64,000 bases of DNA from Suttonella indologenes (GTDB lineage: Bacteria; Pseudomonadota; Gammaproteobacteria; Cardiobacteriales; Cardiobacteriaceae). The position numbers were made by a program, and so were the translations under genes. Below are positions 51,400 through 60,631 of the stretch, piece after piece; within the stretch, counting starts at the first letter, position 1, and each line of letters opens with the position of its first letter. The stretch lies in contig NZ_UHIA01000003.1 of assembly GCF_900460215.1 (NCBI RefSeq), positions 1 through 64,000 of the forward strand, given 5' to 3'. The notes beneath the pieces are model-generated. The model was given only the letters and a program-made list of their open reading frames with translations, did no database searches and had not been told where the DNA came from.

Positions 51400-54351
51400 A
51401 TGTTTTCTTCTCTTTCAGCGCTGAATCAAGCGTTTTTGTCTGCTTTGGCGGATAGCGGTTTTCACGGCGAATTTTCTACGGCGGAGGCGCAGCGCAGCGT
51501 CTATGCCACGGACAATTCGGTTTACGAACGCACGCCGCAGGCGGTGATTTGGCCGCGCAGCACGGCGGACGTGCAGGCGGTGTTGGCTTTGGCGGTGCGC
51601 GAGGAATTTCGTCAAATCATGATTACCGCACGCGGTGGCGGTACGGGTACTAACGGACAATCGCTGACCGACGGCATTGTGCTGGATGTGTCGCGTTTTA
51701 TGAATGATATTCTTGAGATTGATGTGCAACATCGCCGCGTGCGCGTGCAGGCGGGAGTGGTGAAAGATCAGTTGAACCGCGCGCTTAAGCCTTACGGTTT
51801 GTTTTTTGCCCCCGAATTGTCCACTTCCAACCGCGCCACTATCGGCGGCATGATTAATACCGATGCTTGCGGGCAGGGCAGTTTGCGCTACGGCAAAACC
51901 CATGACCATGTGCTTGGCTTGCGCACGGTTTTGCTGGGCGGTGAAGTGCTGGATTCCGCCGCTTTGCCGCGCCATGACTGGCAGGCGCAGATAGCGGATA
52001 AATCGCCGCCGCAGCAGGCTTTGTACGCGCAGATTTTCCGTCTTGCTGCTGATAATCAGGACAAAATCCGCCGTTCTTTTCCGCCGCTGACGCGCGCACT
52101 GACCGGCTATGACCTGCCGCATGTGTTGGACGAACAAAGCTTTAATATCAACAGTATTCTCTGCGGTTCGGAAGGTTCTTTGGGTATTATTTGCGAGGCG
52201 GAGCTCAATGTGCTGCCGATTCCGCAGCATCGCGCCCTCATCAATATCGGCTATGCCGATTTCCAATCCGCTTTGGAAGATGCCAATGCCTTGATGAGCC
52301 AATCGCCGCTGTCGATTGAAACGGTGGATTCCAAAGTCTTGGCGCTGGCGCAGCAGGATATTGTCTGGGAAAGCGTGGCGCGCTTTTTCCCCGCTGCCGA
52401 GGACGCACCCGTGCAGGGTATCAATCTCTTGGAAATCGATGCCGCCGACGCCGTTGCTTTAGCCGCGCATCTGAGCGCCATTCTCGCGCATTTGCAAAGC
52501 GATAACAGCGTTACCCGCCTGACTTGCACGGTAGCCCGCGGCGAAGCGGAAATCGAGGCGGTCTATCATATGCGCAAACGCGCGGTGGGCTTGCTAGGCA
52601 ATGTGCAGGGCGAGCAGCGCCCCCTGCCCTTTGTGGAAGACACCGCCGTGCCGCCCGAGCATCTTGCCGCCTATATCAAAGCCTTCCGCCAAGTTTTAGA
52701 CGACAAAGGCTTGGCTTACGGCATGTTCGGGCATGTGGATGCGGGAGTGCTGCACGTGCGTCCGCAATTGGATATGAAAGTCGAGGGCATGAAAGACAGC
52801 TTGCGTGAGATTACCGAAGCGGTCGTGGCGCTGACCCATCGCTACGGCGGCGTGCTGTGGGGCGAACACGGCAAAGGGCTGCGCTCGGAATATGCGCCGA
52901 CCTTTTTCGGCGATTGCTGGGATTTGATTTGCCAAATCAAATCTGCTTTTGACCCGCATAATCAGCTCAATCCCGGCAAAATCGCCGTGCCCTATGCCGG
53001 CGATGCCGAATTGACGCCGCTGATCGCCGTACCGATGCGTGGCGATTTCGACCGCCGTATCGACAAACAAGACTGGCAGAATTTCGGCAATACCCTGCAA
53101 TGTAACGGCAACGGCGCCTGTTTTAATTTTGCCTTTGACGACCCCATGTGCCCTTCATGGAAAGTGACGCGCGACCGCCAACATTCGCCCAAAGGGCGTG
53201 CCATGCTGCTAAAAGAATGGCTGCGCCGCAAAGCAGACAGCAACCTCACGCCCGACTTCGAGCAGGAAGTCTATCAAGCCCTGCACGGCTGTCTGTCCTG
53301 CAAATCCTGCGCCGGACAATGCCCCGTGAAAGTCGATATTCCCGACGGCAAAAGCCGCTTTTTGGCCGAATATCATCGCCGTCACCGCCGTCCGCTGCGC
53401 GATTATCTGATCGGCTATTTGGAATACCTGATTCCGCATCTGGTTAAAATCGCGCCGCTGTATAACCTGATGCAGAACAACCGCCTGATGTGCAGCATCA
53501 ACCGCAAGTATCTGCGCTTAAGCGATGCGCCGCTCTTTCATCCCCAAGCGCGCGCAGACCTTGCCGCCTACGGCGTACAAATGCTGCGCAAAGGCGAAAC
53601 CCCGCCCAAGCAAGACAATGCCGTCATCGTGCTACAAGACGCCTTTACCCGCTATTTCGACACGCCGGTATTTCTCGACTGGCTGCGGCTCTTACAGACT
53701 TTGGGCATCAAAACCTATCTGCTACCCTATTTTCCCAACGGCAAACCCCTGCATGTACACGGTTTTCTTGCGCATTTTCACAAACTGCGCCGCCATAACG
53801 AGCAACTGCTTGCCGCCGCCGCAGAAAGCGGCTTACCGATTATCGGCCTAGACCCCGCCATGACCTTAGTATTTCGTCAAGAATATCTGAAAGATACGCC
53901 GCAGCAGCCCGACCGCCGCATTTTGCTGCCGCAGGAATGGTTGCGCGATGACTATCTGCCCAGGCATGTGCCACTAGATAAGCCATCAAACAAGCAAGGC
54001 ACAACCTACTATTTCGCCGCGCATTGCACCGAGAAAACCCAATTGCCCGGCTCGGACAAAGACTGGCAGCGGATTTTCCAACATTTCGGCTTGGATTTGC
54101 AGCCGGTAGCGGTAGGCTGCTGCGGCATGGCGGGCACCTTCGGGCATGAAAGCGAACATCAAGCACAATCGGCGCAACTATTTGACATGTCTTGGCAAGC
54201 GCCGGTGGCCCAATACGGCGGACAATTGCTGGCTACAGGCTACTCCTGCCGCAGCCAAAGCAAGCGCATGAGCGGCACCATTTTGCAGCACCCAGTGCAA
54301 GCCTTGCTCAAGCGCTTGGATGAAGCCGCTAATCGCGAGATTGTGGCTTAA
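51400..54351 (+). CDS. ydiJ: FAD- and Fe-S-dependent oxidoreductase YdiJ
   Basis: The protein (about 983 residues from this start) joins a glycolate-oxidase-type FAD domain (TARGGGTGTNGQSLTDGIVL, then SNRATIGGMINTDACGQGSL) to a 4Fe-4S ferredoxin region (LSCKSCAGQCPVKVDIPDGK) and a CCG domain (CCGMAGTFG). YdiJ relatives oxidise D-2-hydroxy acids and feed electrons to the membrane. The start is uncertain: ATGs at 51361 and 51400 are both possible, and neither has an ideal ribosome site. Its 3' end overlaps cydX on the other strand by 23 bp. Confidence 0.87.
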   Translation: MFSSLSALNQAFLSALADSGFHGEFSTAEAQRSVYATDNSVYERTPQAVIWPRSTADVQAVLALAVREEFRQIMITARGGGTGTNGQSLTDGIVLDVSRFMNDILEIDVQHRRVRVQAGVVKDQLNRALKPYGLFFAPELSTSNRATIGGMINTDACGQGSLRYGKTHDHVLGLRTVLLGGEVLDSAALPRHDWQAQIADKSPPQQALYAQIFRLAADNQDKIRRSFPPLTRALTGYDLPHVLDEQSFNINSILCGSEGSLGIICEAELNVLPIPQHRALINIGYADFQSALEDANALMSQSPLSIETVDSKVLALAQQDIVWESVARFFPAAEDAPVQGINLLEIDAADAVALAAHLSAILAHLQSDNSVTRLTCTVARGEAEIEAVYHMRKRAVGLLGNVQGEQRPLPFVEDTAVPPEHLAAYIKAFRQVLDDKGLAYGMFGHVDAGVLHVRPQLDMKVEGMKDSLREITEAVVALTHRYGGVLWGEHGKGLRSEYAPTFFGDCWDLICQIKSAFDPHNQLNPGKIAVPYAGDAELTPLIAVPMRGDFDRRIDKQDWQNFGNTLQCNGNGACFNFAFDDPMCPSWKVTRDRQHSPKGRAMLLKEWLRRKADSNLTPDFEQEVYQALHGCLSCKSCAGQCPVKVDIPDGKSRFLAEYHRRHRRPLRDYLIGYLEYLIPHLVKIAPLYNLMQNNRLMCSINRKYLRLSDAPLFHPQARADLAAYGVQMLRKGETPPKQDNAVIVLQDAFTRYFDTPVFLDWLRLLQTLGIKTYLLPYFPNGKPLHVHGFLAHFHKLRRHNEQLLAAAAESGLPIIGLDPAMTLVFRQEYLKDTPQQPDRRILLPQEWLRDDYLPRHVPLDKPSNKQGTTYYFAAHCTEKTQLPGSDKDWQRIFQHFGLDLQPVAVGCCGMAGTFGHESEHQAQSAQLFDMSWQAPVAQYGGQLLATGYSCRSQSKRMSGTILQHPVQALLKRLDEAANREIVA

Positions 54352-54451
54352 ACACTTTGTCGCGGTCTTGCTCAAATTCGCCCCATAGAGCGTTTAAGAT
54401 CGCGAGTAAGACGGCGAAGCCGAGTCCGAGTATCCATGCAAAATACCACAT
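54329..54451 (-). CDS. cydX: Cytochrome bd small subunit CydX
   Basis: This 40-residue frame reads MWYFAWILGLGFAVLLAILN and then ALWGEFEQDRDKVFKP. The single helix and the W-x-E-x-E/Q pattern after it are diagnostic of CydX. GGAGAAAATA precedes the ATG, nine bases after the cydB stop. CydX sits at the CydA haem region and is needed for a stable, active bd oxidase. Its last codons are antisense to the end of ydiJ. Confidence 0.92.
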   Translation of the reverse strand: MWYFAWILGLGFAVLLAILNALWGEFEQDRDKVFKPQSRD

Positions 54452-54460
54452 TATTTTCTC

Positions 54461-55615
54461 CTAATAGGCATTATGGTCGTTTTCGCGCAGATATTGCGCG
54501 GTTACTTTGCCGCTCATGATGCGAAATGCCCATGAGGTGTAGGCGATCACAATCGGCATCATCACGATGGTGGCTAGAAGCATCACGATGAGGCTGCGGT
54601 GGCTGGCGGTGGCGTCCCAGACGGTCAGCCCCGAAGACAAATCGCTGCTACTCGGCAAAATAAAGGGAAAGAGCGAGACGGCAAAGGTGGCGATGACGCC
54701 GATGATGCCGACGGAGGAGGCGGCAAATGCCAATAAGGTTTTGTCTTTGCGCGCCAAGATCCATGCGACACTAAAGCCGAGATAAGCCAAGGCGGGAATC
54801 AGCATTGTCAGCGGATATTGCCGATAATTATTCAGCCATGCGCCTTGGATGCGGCTGACGCTTTTGGCCAGCGGATTGGCAATTCCCTGCGGATCGATGC
54901 TGCCTGCCGCCGCTGCATAGCCTTGGATATGGGCGATCCAAATACCGCCGAGGCTGAATAAGACTAGGCTGAGCAAGAGGAAATAGGGCAGGCTGCGACG
55001 GGTGCGGGCGTAAATTGCGCCTTCGCTGCGGTGCATCAAATAGATGCCGCCGTGTAAGATCAGCATGGCGACGCAGAGCAGACCGCATAGCAGGGCAAAA
55101 GGATTGAGCAATGCCCAGAAAGAGCCGGTGTAGAAGATGCGCATATCGGCGTCGAAATGAAAGGGTACGCCGAGTATGACATTGCCGATTGCCACGCCGA
55201 ATAATAGCGCCGGCACAAATGAGCCGACAAATAAGCACCAATCCCAAGTGCGCCGCCAAAGCGGATTGGCAATCATGCTGCGATATTTAAAGCCTACGGG
55301 GCGGAAAAACATCGCCCATAGAACCGCCAGCATCGCCCAGTAAAAGCCGGAAAAGGCGACGGCGTAAACCATCGGCCATGCGGCGAAAATTGCGCCGCCG
55401 CCGGTAATCAGCCAAGCTTGGTTGCCTTCCCAATGCGCGCCGATGGTGTTGATGACGATGCGCCGCTCTTCATCGCTTTTTGCCACAAAGGGCAGGAGCG
55501 AGCAGATGCCCATATCGTGTCCGTCCATAATCGCAAAGCCGATTAATAAAAAGCCGATGCACAGCCACCAGAGGAATTTCAAGGTGGCGTAGTCGAAAAG
55601 ATTAATAATGTCCAT
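54461..55615 (-). CDS. cydB: Cytochrome bd ubiquinol oxidase subunit II
   Basis: The 384-residue subunit has eight helices and CydB landmarks: GFLLIGFAIMDGHDMGICSL, GAHWEGNQAWLITGGGAIFA and the C-terminal VIAYTSWAFRIMSGKVT. Length is close to the E. coli protein. GAGGAATAAACC precedes the ATG, overlapping the cydA end region. Confidence 0.96.
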   Translation of the reverse strand: MDIINLFDYATLKFLWWLCIGFLLIGFAIMDGHDMGICSLLPFVAKSDEERRIVINTIGAHWEGNQAWLITGGGAIFAAWPMVYAVAFSGFYWAMLAVLWAMFFRPVGFKYRSMIANPLWRRTWDWCLFVGSFVPALLFGVAIGNVILGVPFHFDADMRIFYTGSFWALLNPFALLCGLLCVAMLILHGGIYLMHRSEGAIYARTRRSLPYFLLLSLVLFSLGGIWIAHIQGYAAAAGSIDPQGIANPLAKSVSRIQGAWLNNYRQYPLTMLIPALAYLGFSVAWILARKDKTLLAFAASSVGIIGVIATFAVSLFPFILPSSSDLSSGLTVWDATASHRSLIVMLLATIVMMPIVIAYTSWAFRIMSGKVTAQYLRENDHNAY

Positions 55616-55618
55616 GGT

Positions 55619-57166
55619 TTATTCCTCGCCGCTTTCTTTGTCGTAACGTCCTGTGCCTAAAGAGCCCGGGCCTTGGCGCACGTATTTGCGCATCAAATAG
55701 ACTTCCACAATCAGCAGCACCGTGTAAAACAGGATAAAGCCCGACAAGGACAGATACAAATCTCTCGTCGTTAGAGAAGATGCCGAGAGATGGGTGGGTA
55801 AAACGCCGTAAATCGTCCAAGGCTGGCGGCCGTATTCGGCTAAAAACCAGCCGGCTTCAATCGCTATCCACGGTAGCGGCAGGGCATAAAAGGCGCTGCG
55901 CAGCAGCCAAGGTTTGTGCGTAAAGGTGTTTTTGACCGAATGCCAGAGGCTGAGGCTGAAAAGCAGCAGCATCAAGACGCCGCACAAGACCATGAGACGG
56001 AAGCTCCAAAACATCGGCCAAACTTTCGGCACCGAATGACGCGCTGCCTTGTCCATCATATCGGGGCTTGCCTGCGCCACATCGTCGGTATATTGCTTGA
56101 GCAATAAGCCGAAGCCCAAATCCTGTTTATGCGCTTGGAAAATTTCCATCGCCTGCGCATCGTGTTTATCGCGGCGCAGGGCTTCCAAAGCGATGACCGC
56201 CTGCTGTCCCGAGGCAATGCGTTCGCGGTTGTGCGCCACGATTTCCTTGATGCCCAGAATTTCCTGCGTCAGCGATCGCGTGCCGATAATGCCCATGAGA
56301 TAGGGGATATGAATGGCGAAATCGTTTTTCATTTCCGCTTCATTGGGAATGGCGATCACATTAAAACTCGCCGGCGCCGGCTCGGTTTCCCACATCGCTT
56401 CCAGCGCGGCTAATTTGGTTTCCTGCGCCTTGCCGATGCTGTAGCCCGATTCGTCGCCCAGTACAATCGCCGAGGCAATCGAGGCAAAGCCGAAAGCGGC
56501 GGCAATGCGGAAACTTTTTTTCGCAAATTCCACATCTTGCTTTTTCAGCAAATACCAAGCGGAAATCGAGAGCACGAACATCGAGCCGGCGACATAGCCG
56601 GCGGAGACGGTATGGACGAATTTATTCTGCGCGTCGGGATTGAAAAAGACCGCGCCGAAACTCACCAATTCCATGCGCATGGTTTCAAAATTAAATTCCG
56701 CGCCCACAGAGTTTTGCATCCAAGCATTGGCAATCAGAATCCACAGCGCAGACAAATTGGTACCCAATGCCATGAACAGCGTAACTAAGAGATGTTGGCG
56801 GCGCGACATTCTTTCCCAACCGAAGAAGAACAGACCGACCAAGGTCGCTTCCAAGAAAAACGCCATCAAGCCTTCAAATGCCAGCGGTGCGCCGAAAATA
56901 TCGCCGACATAATGCGAGTAATACGACCAATTGGTGCCGAATTGGAATTCCATCGTAATGCCCGTGGTTACGCCGAGGGCGAAATTGATGCCGAATAATT
57001 TGCCCCAAAACTGCACCATATCGCGGTAAATCACTCTACCGGTCATGACATAGACCGATTCCATAATCACTAAAATCCACGACAGTCCCAAGGTCAGGGG
57101 CACGAAAATAAAGTGATACAGCACCGTGACGGCGAATTGCAGTCGCGACAGCTCGACAACGTCCAT
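55619..57166 (-). CDS. cydA: Cytochrome bd ubiquinol oxidase subunit I
   Basis: The 515-residue subunit reduces oxygen with quinol electrons. The haem ligand histidine is in VTVLYHFIFVPLTLGLS, the second is in FVHTVSAGYVAGSMF, and GRQPWTIYGVLPT marks the haem b595/d region. The quinol loop KLAALEAMWETEPAPASF keeps the Lys and Glu known from E. coli, and the protein has the long Q-loop form. GAGGAGAATAT precedes the ATG, 17 bp after cydC. Confidence 0.97.
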   Translation of the reverse strand: MDVVELSRLQFAVTVLYHFIFVPLTLGLSWILVIMESVYVMTGRVIYRDMVQFWGKLFGINFALGVTTGITMEFQFGTNWSYYSHYVGDIFGAPLAFEGLMAFFLEATLVGLFFFGWERMSRRQHLLVTLFMALGTNLSALWILIANAWMQNSVGAEFNFETMRMELVSFGAVFFNPDAQNKFVHTVSAGYVAGSMFVLSISAWYLLKKQDVEFAKKSFRIAAAFGFASIASAIVLGDESGYSIGKAQETKLAALEAMWETEPAPASFNVIAIPNEAEMKNDFAIHIPYLMGIIGTRSLTQEILGIKEIVAHNRERIASGQQAVIALEALRRDKHDAQAMEIFQAHKQDLGFGLLLKQYTDDVAQASPDMMDKAARHSVPKVWPMFWSFRLMVLCGVLMLLLFSLSLWHSVKNTFTHKPWLLRSAFYALPLPWIAIEAGWFLAEYGRQPWTIYGVLPTHLSASSLTTRDLYLSLSGFILFYTVLLIVEVYLMRKYVRQGPGSLGTGRYDKESGEE

Positions 57167-57183
57167 ATATTCTCCTCTTCTGC

Positions 57184-58812
57184 TTAAAACGGCTTGTCCA
57201 ACGACAAGACGCTGCCATTATCCGGTAAGTGATGACTGGCAACAATCAGCCAGCCGTTTTTTTGCACCGTGCGCAGATGCCGCCACAGCTTGTGCCGTGT
57301 GCCTTCATCCAGTCCGGCAAAAGGTTCGTCCAGCAGCAATACCGGCTTGGGGCGCAGCAATAGTCGGGCAAGGGCAATCCGCCGCGCCTGTCCGCCGGAT
57401 ACGGCGCTGCCGTATTCGCCCAAAGCGGTCGCCAAACCTTGCGGCTGCGACCGTGCCCAGTCGGCTAAATCGACGCTTTCCAAGACCGTCCACAGCGCCT
57501 CATCGCTGAAATTCTCGCCTAAGCGTAGATTATCCGCCAAGCTCAAATCGAAAATATCCACTTGTTGCGCCAGATAATTGCTATATTCGGGATGATAGGC
57601 TTGTGCATCCAGTCGCAATCTGCCCGAGAGCAGCGGCAATTCTCCGCCTAGGGCATCGAGCAAAGTCGATTTGCCGCCGCCTGAACGCCCGCACACAATC
57701 AGGGCTTCGCCGCGCGCCAAGCGGAAAGAGCAATTCTCGACGCCGTTTAAAGCTCCTGCATGGCGGGCGGAAAGCTGTTCGGCAATCAGATATTCGGCTT
57801 CATTCGGCGTGGCATTGACCGGCGGCGCGACAATTGCGACCGAGCGTTGCGGCGGCGCTAAGGTATTGAGACGGTCGCGCGCGGCAAGGGCAAAGCCGAG
57901 CGCCAAATATTGCGCCGTCAAGGCTTGCAGACTTTCCGTCAAACTCAAGAGCGCCAAAACAATCGCCAGCAGCAGCGGCAGGCTTAAGGCTTGCGTTTGC
58001 AGCAGCGGCAGGGCTTGCCACAGCAAGAGCAGCAGAGCGAAAGCCAAGAGGCAATGCTGCGCCCATTGATAAAATGAAGCCCAATATTGCTGCCGCTGTT
58101 TGGCGTTGCGGTAAACGGCATCGGCGGCAAGAAAGTCGCGGCGGCAATCCGCCCAGCGCTGCCATAATAAGAGCGGCGTTAGCAAACGCAGGGGTTCCAA
58201 TAATAAACTGCGCCGCTGCTGCGCCCAATCGGCATCGGCGCGCGCGAGGGCGCGACCTTGTATAGCGGCGGCGGCAGGCAAAATTATTCCTGCCAGCAAT
58301 AGGGGCAGGCTCAGCCAAGCCGCCAAAGAAGGCGCAATCCAAAGCAGCCACAGCAGCAGTAGGGCTTGCAATGCCAATGCCCACAGCCAAGGCATGAAAA
58401 AGCGCAGCGGCAAATTATCTAGCAAATCGATATCGCTGCTTAATCCTTGCAGAGCATGGACGGAAACGAATTGCCGCTGGGGATTAGCGGCGATGCGGGC
58501 AAAGAAATGTCCGCGCAAATCGCGCAGCAATGCCAAGACCGCTTCATGCGAAGCAAGGCGTTCGCCGTAGCGTCCTGCGGTGCGCGCAATCGCCAGAGCG
58601 CGGATAATCGCGGCGGGGCGGAAGTAGTCGAAGCTGAAAATGCCGGCAAGCGCGGTCAAGCCCGCCAAAGCGGCGGCGCTGATAAACCAGCCTGAAACGG
58701 CAAGCAAAGCCACGCCGGCAAACAGCGTTATCGCGCCCAAAGTCCATGCCAAGAGCCATTTACCGCTTTGCAGGCGGCACAAATCTCTCAGCCGCAAAGG
58801 ATTGTTTTTCAT
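57184..58812 (-). CDS. cydC: Glutathione/L-cysteine ABC exporter subunit CydC
   Basis: The 542-residue half-transporter has six helices, then an ATPase with Walker A GRSGGGKST, signature VSGGQARRIALARLLL and Walker B VLLLDEPFAGLDE. CydDC exports reductant to the periplasm and is needed for bd oxidase assembly. The ATG at 58810-58812 overlaps the cydD stop (ATGA) and follows GGAGCGGAG. The gene directly precedes cydA, tying maturation to the enzyme. Confidence 0.93.
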   Translation of the reverse strand: MKNNPLRLRDLCRLQSGKWLLAWTLGAITLFAGVALLAVSGWFISAAALAGLTALAGIFSFDYFRPAAIIRALAIARTAGRYGERLASHEAVLALLRDLRGHFFARIAANPQRQFVSVHALQGLSSDIDLLDNLPLRFFMPWLWALALQALLLLWLLWIAPSLAAWLSLPLLLAGIILPAAAAIQGRALARADADWAQQRRSLLLEPLRLLTPLLLWQRWADCRRDFLAADAVYRNAKQRQQYWASFYQWAQHCLLAFALLLLLWQALPLLQTQALSLPLLLAIVLALLSLTESLQALTAQYLALGFALAARDRLNTLAPPQRSVAIVAPPVNATPNEAEYLIAEQLSARHAGALNGVENCSFRLARGEALIVCGRSGGGKSTLLDALGGELPLLSGRLRLDAQAYHPEYSNYLAQQVDIFDLSLADNLRLGENFSDEALWTVLESVDLADWARSQPQGLATALGEYGSAVSGGQARRIALARLLLRPKPVLLLDEPFAGLDEGTRHKLWRHLRTVQKNGWLIVASHHLPDNGSVLSLDKPF

Positions 58813-60491
58813 CTCCGCTCCAAATCGATTAAACCGTCTAGCCACGGCAAACCGCCGATGTCGTGCCCGACCAGAATCAGGGTTTTGTCCCGACTCAATT
58901 CGCCTAACAGGGCATAAATTTCGGCGGCGGTTTCAGCGTCCAAATGGGCGCAGGGCTCGTCTATCAGCCACAGCGGCGCATCGCGCAGCAATAATTGCGC
59001 GAGACAAAGACGCTGCTGCTGTCCGCCCGATAAGCCGCCGCCTCTTTCGCCCAAACAGGTATTGATGCCCTGCGGCAGGTACGCAATCGCTTTCCATAAG
59101 CCGACTTGTTTCAATACGGCTTGCAAGGCGGCATCGTCGGCATCGGCTTGGGCAAGGCGCAAATTAGCGGCAATGCTGCCGCGCATCAGGCTGGGCGATT
59201 GGGCTAAATAAGCGATGTGTCGCTGCCAGTCGCTGCGTTTAATCGTATTGAGCGCAATGCCGTTAACCCGTATCTCTCCCTGATAGGCGGCAAAGCCGAG
59301 CAGCGCTTCTAAAAGACTGGATTTACCGCTGCCGCTGCGCCCGATGATGCCGATGCGTTCGGCGGCGGCAATTTCTGCCGATAAGGCGGCGAGTCGCCGG
59401 CGTCCCTCAGACGTCTGTATGCTGAGATGGTGCAGCCGAATCTGCGGCGGCTGCGATGTCAGCGGTGCTTCGCCGTCCGCCTCGGGTAATGCGGGCGTTT
59501 GCAATAAGCCTTGCAAAGATTCAATCGCCGCTTGGGCTTGCGCTTTGGCATGGTAATCGCTGCCCAATTGGCGCAGCGGCAGATAAAATTCCGGCGCCAA
59601 TAAGAGAATGAATAAGGCGCTTTGATAAGGCACCGGCACTTCGCCCTTTGCCCAAGGCAGAATGCCCAATAATCCCAAGCCCAAATAGACTGCTACCAAG
59701 GCAATGGCTAAGGCGGAAAATAATTCCAAAACCGCGCCGGATAAAAATGCCAGACGCAGCACCCGCATGCTGCTGCGCTGATAGGCACCGGCGGCAGACA
59801 GCACTTCCCGCTGCGCCCATTGCTGCGCACGCAGACGGCGCAGGGTCGGCAAACCGCGCAGCAAATCTAAAAAACGTCCGCCCAATTGTTCCAAGATCTG
59901 CAATTGCTCGCGGCTTTTCTCCGCCGCCAAGCTGCCGACCAATATCATAAACACCGGCACCAAAGGCGCGCTGAGCAGCAGCAATCCTGCCGCCAAGGGA
60001 CTGTGGAAGCACACCGCCGCCGCAATCAATAAGGGCGTGAGCGCGGCGACTCTGCTTTGCACATAAAAGCGGCTGATAAAGCCGTCCAAGGCATCGACTT
60101 GTTCTAAGATTTGCATACTTAAGGCGCCGTCATTGCCGATATGCGCCCGCGCCGGACCGAGGGTTGTCAGAGCATCTAATAAACGGCGGCGCAAATCGCC
60201 GCGCACAAGCAGGCTTAAGCGCTGCAATAAGATATCTTTGAACACATTCAGGCTGGGGCGCAGCACGAAACACAGCAATAAATACGGTGCATTCTGCTGC
60301 AAAATGTCTGCCTGCGGGGGGATATTGCGGGCAAGGGCATTCAGCCAATCGGCAAAAATCATCGCCAATAATGCCGTTTGCACAATCAATAAGCCCATAC
60401 CGAGCATCGCCAATATCAGCGGCAGCCGCAAACGGCGGCGGTAAGGGCGTATCAAATCATTAAGCAGAGAAGCGGCAGGCGGTCGCGGCAT
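58809..60491 (-). CDS. cydD: Glutathione/L-cysteine ABC exporter subunit CydD
   Basis: The 560-residue half-transporter has six helices and an ATPase with Walker A GRSGSGKSS, signature LSGGQQQRLCLAQLLL, Walker B LWLIDEPCAHLD and the H-loop VGHD. It is the first gene of cydD-cydC-cydA-cydB-cydX. No clear ribosome site precedes the ATG. I saw no obvious Fnr or ArcA site in the 140-bp upstream gap, which also holds a terminator. Confidence 0.93.
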   Translation of the reverse strand: MPRPPAASLLNDLIRPYRRRLRLPLILAMLGMGLLIVQTALLAMIFADWLNALARNIPPQADILQQNAPYLLLCFVLRPSLNVFKDILLQRLSLLVRGDLRRRLLDALTTLGPARAHIGNDGALSMQILEQVDALDGFISRFYVQSRVAALTPLLIAAAVCFHSPLAAGLLLLSAPLVPVFMILVGSLAAEKSREQLQILEQLGGRFLDLLRGLPTLRRLRAQQWAQREVLSAAGAYQRSSMRVLRLAFLSGAVLELFSALAIALVAVYLGLGLLGILPWAKGEVPVPYQSALFILLLAPEFYLPLRQLGSDYHAKAQAQAAIESLQGLLQTPALPEADGEAPLTSQPPQIRLHHLSIQTSEGRRRLAALSAEIAAAERIGIIGRSGSGKSSLLEALLGFAAYQGEIRVNGIALNTIKRSDWQRHIAYLAQSPSLMRGSIAANLRLAQADADDAALQAVLKQVGLWKAIAYLPQGINTCLGERGGGLSGGQQQRLCLAQLLLRDAPLWLIDEPCAHLDAETAAEIYALLGELSRDKTLILVGHDIGGLPWLDGLIDLERR

Positions 60492-60596
60492 GAAGGTTCA
60501 CAATGGCGGAAAACGCGGCTAGTGTAGCGGTCTTTGTCGGATAAACGCTGAAAAATTTCGATAACATCGGTTTTATCGGCATTTTTATCATAAAAC

Positions 60597-60618
60597 AAAA
60601 GCAGCTTGCGCTGCTTTT
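60597..60618 (-). terminator. Terminator after the FimX-like gene
   Basis: AAAAGCAGC and GCTGCTTTT form a perfect 9-bp stem around TTGC. Read on the minus strand it is followed by TTTTGTTTTA. Confidence 0.8.
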
Positions 60619-60631
60619 GCGGTGTTGAAAA

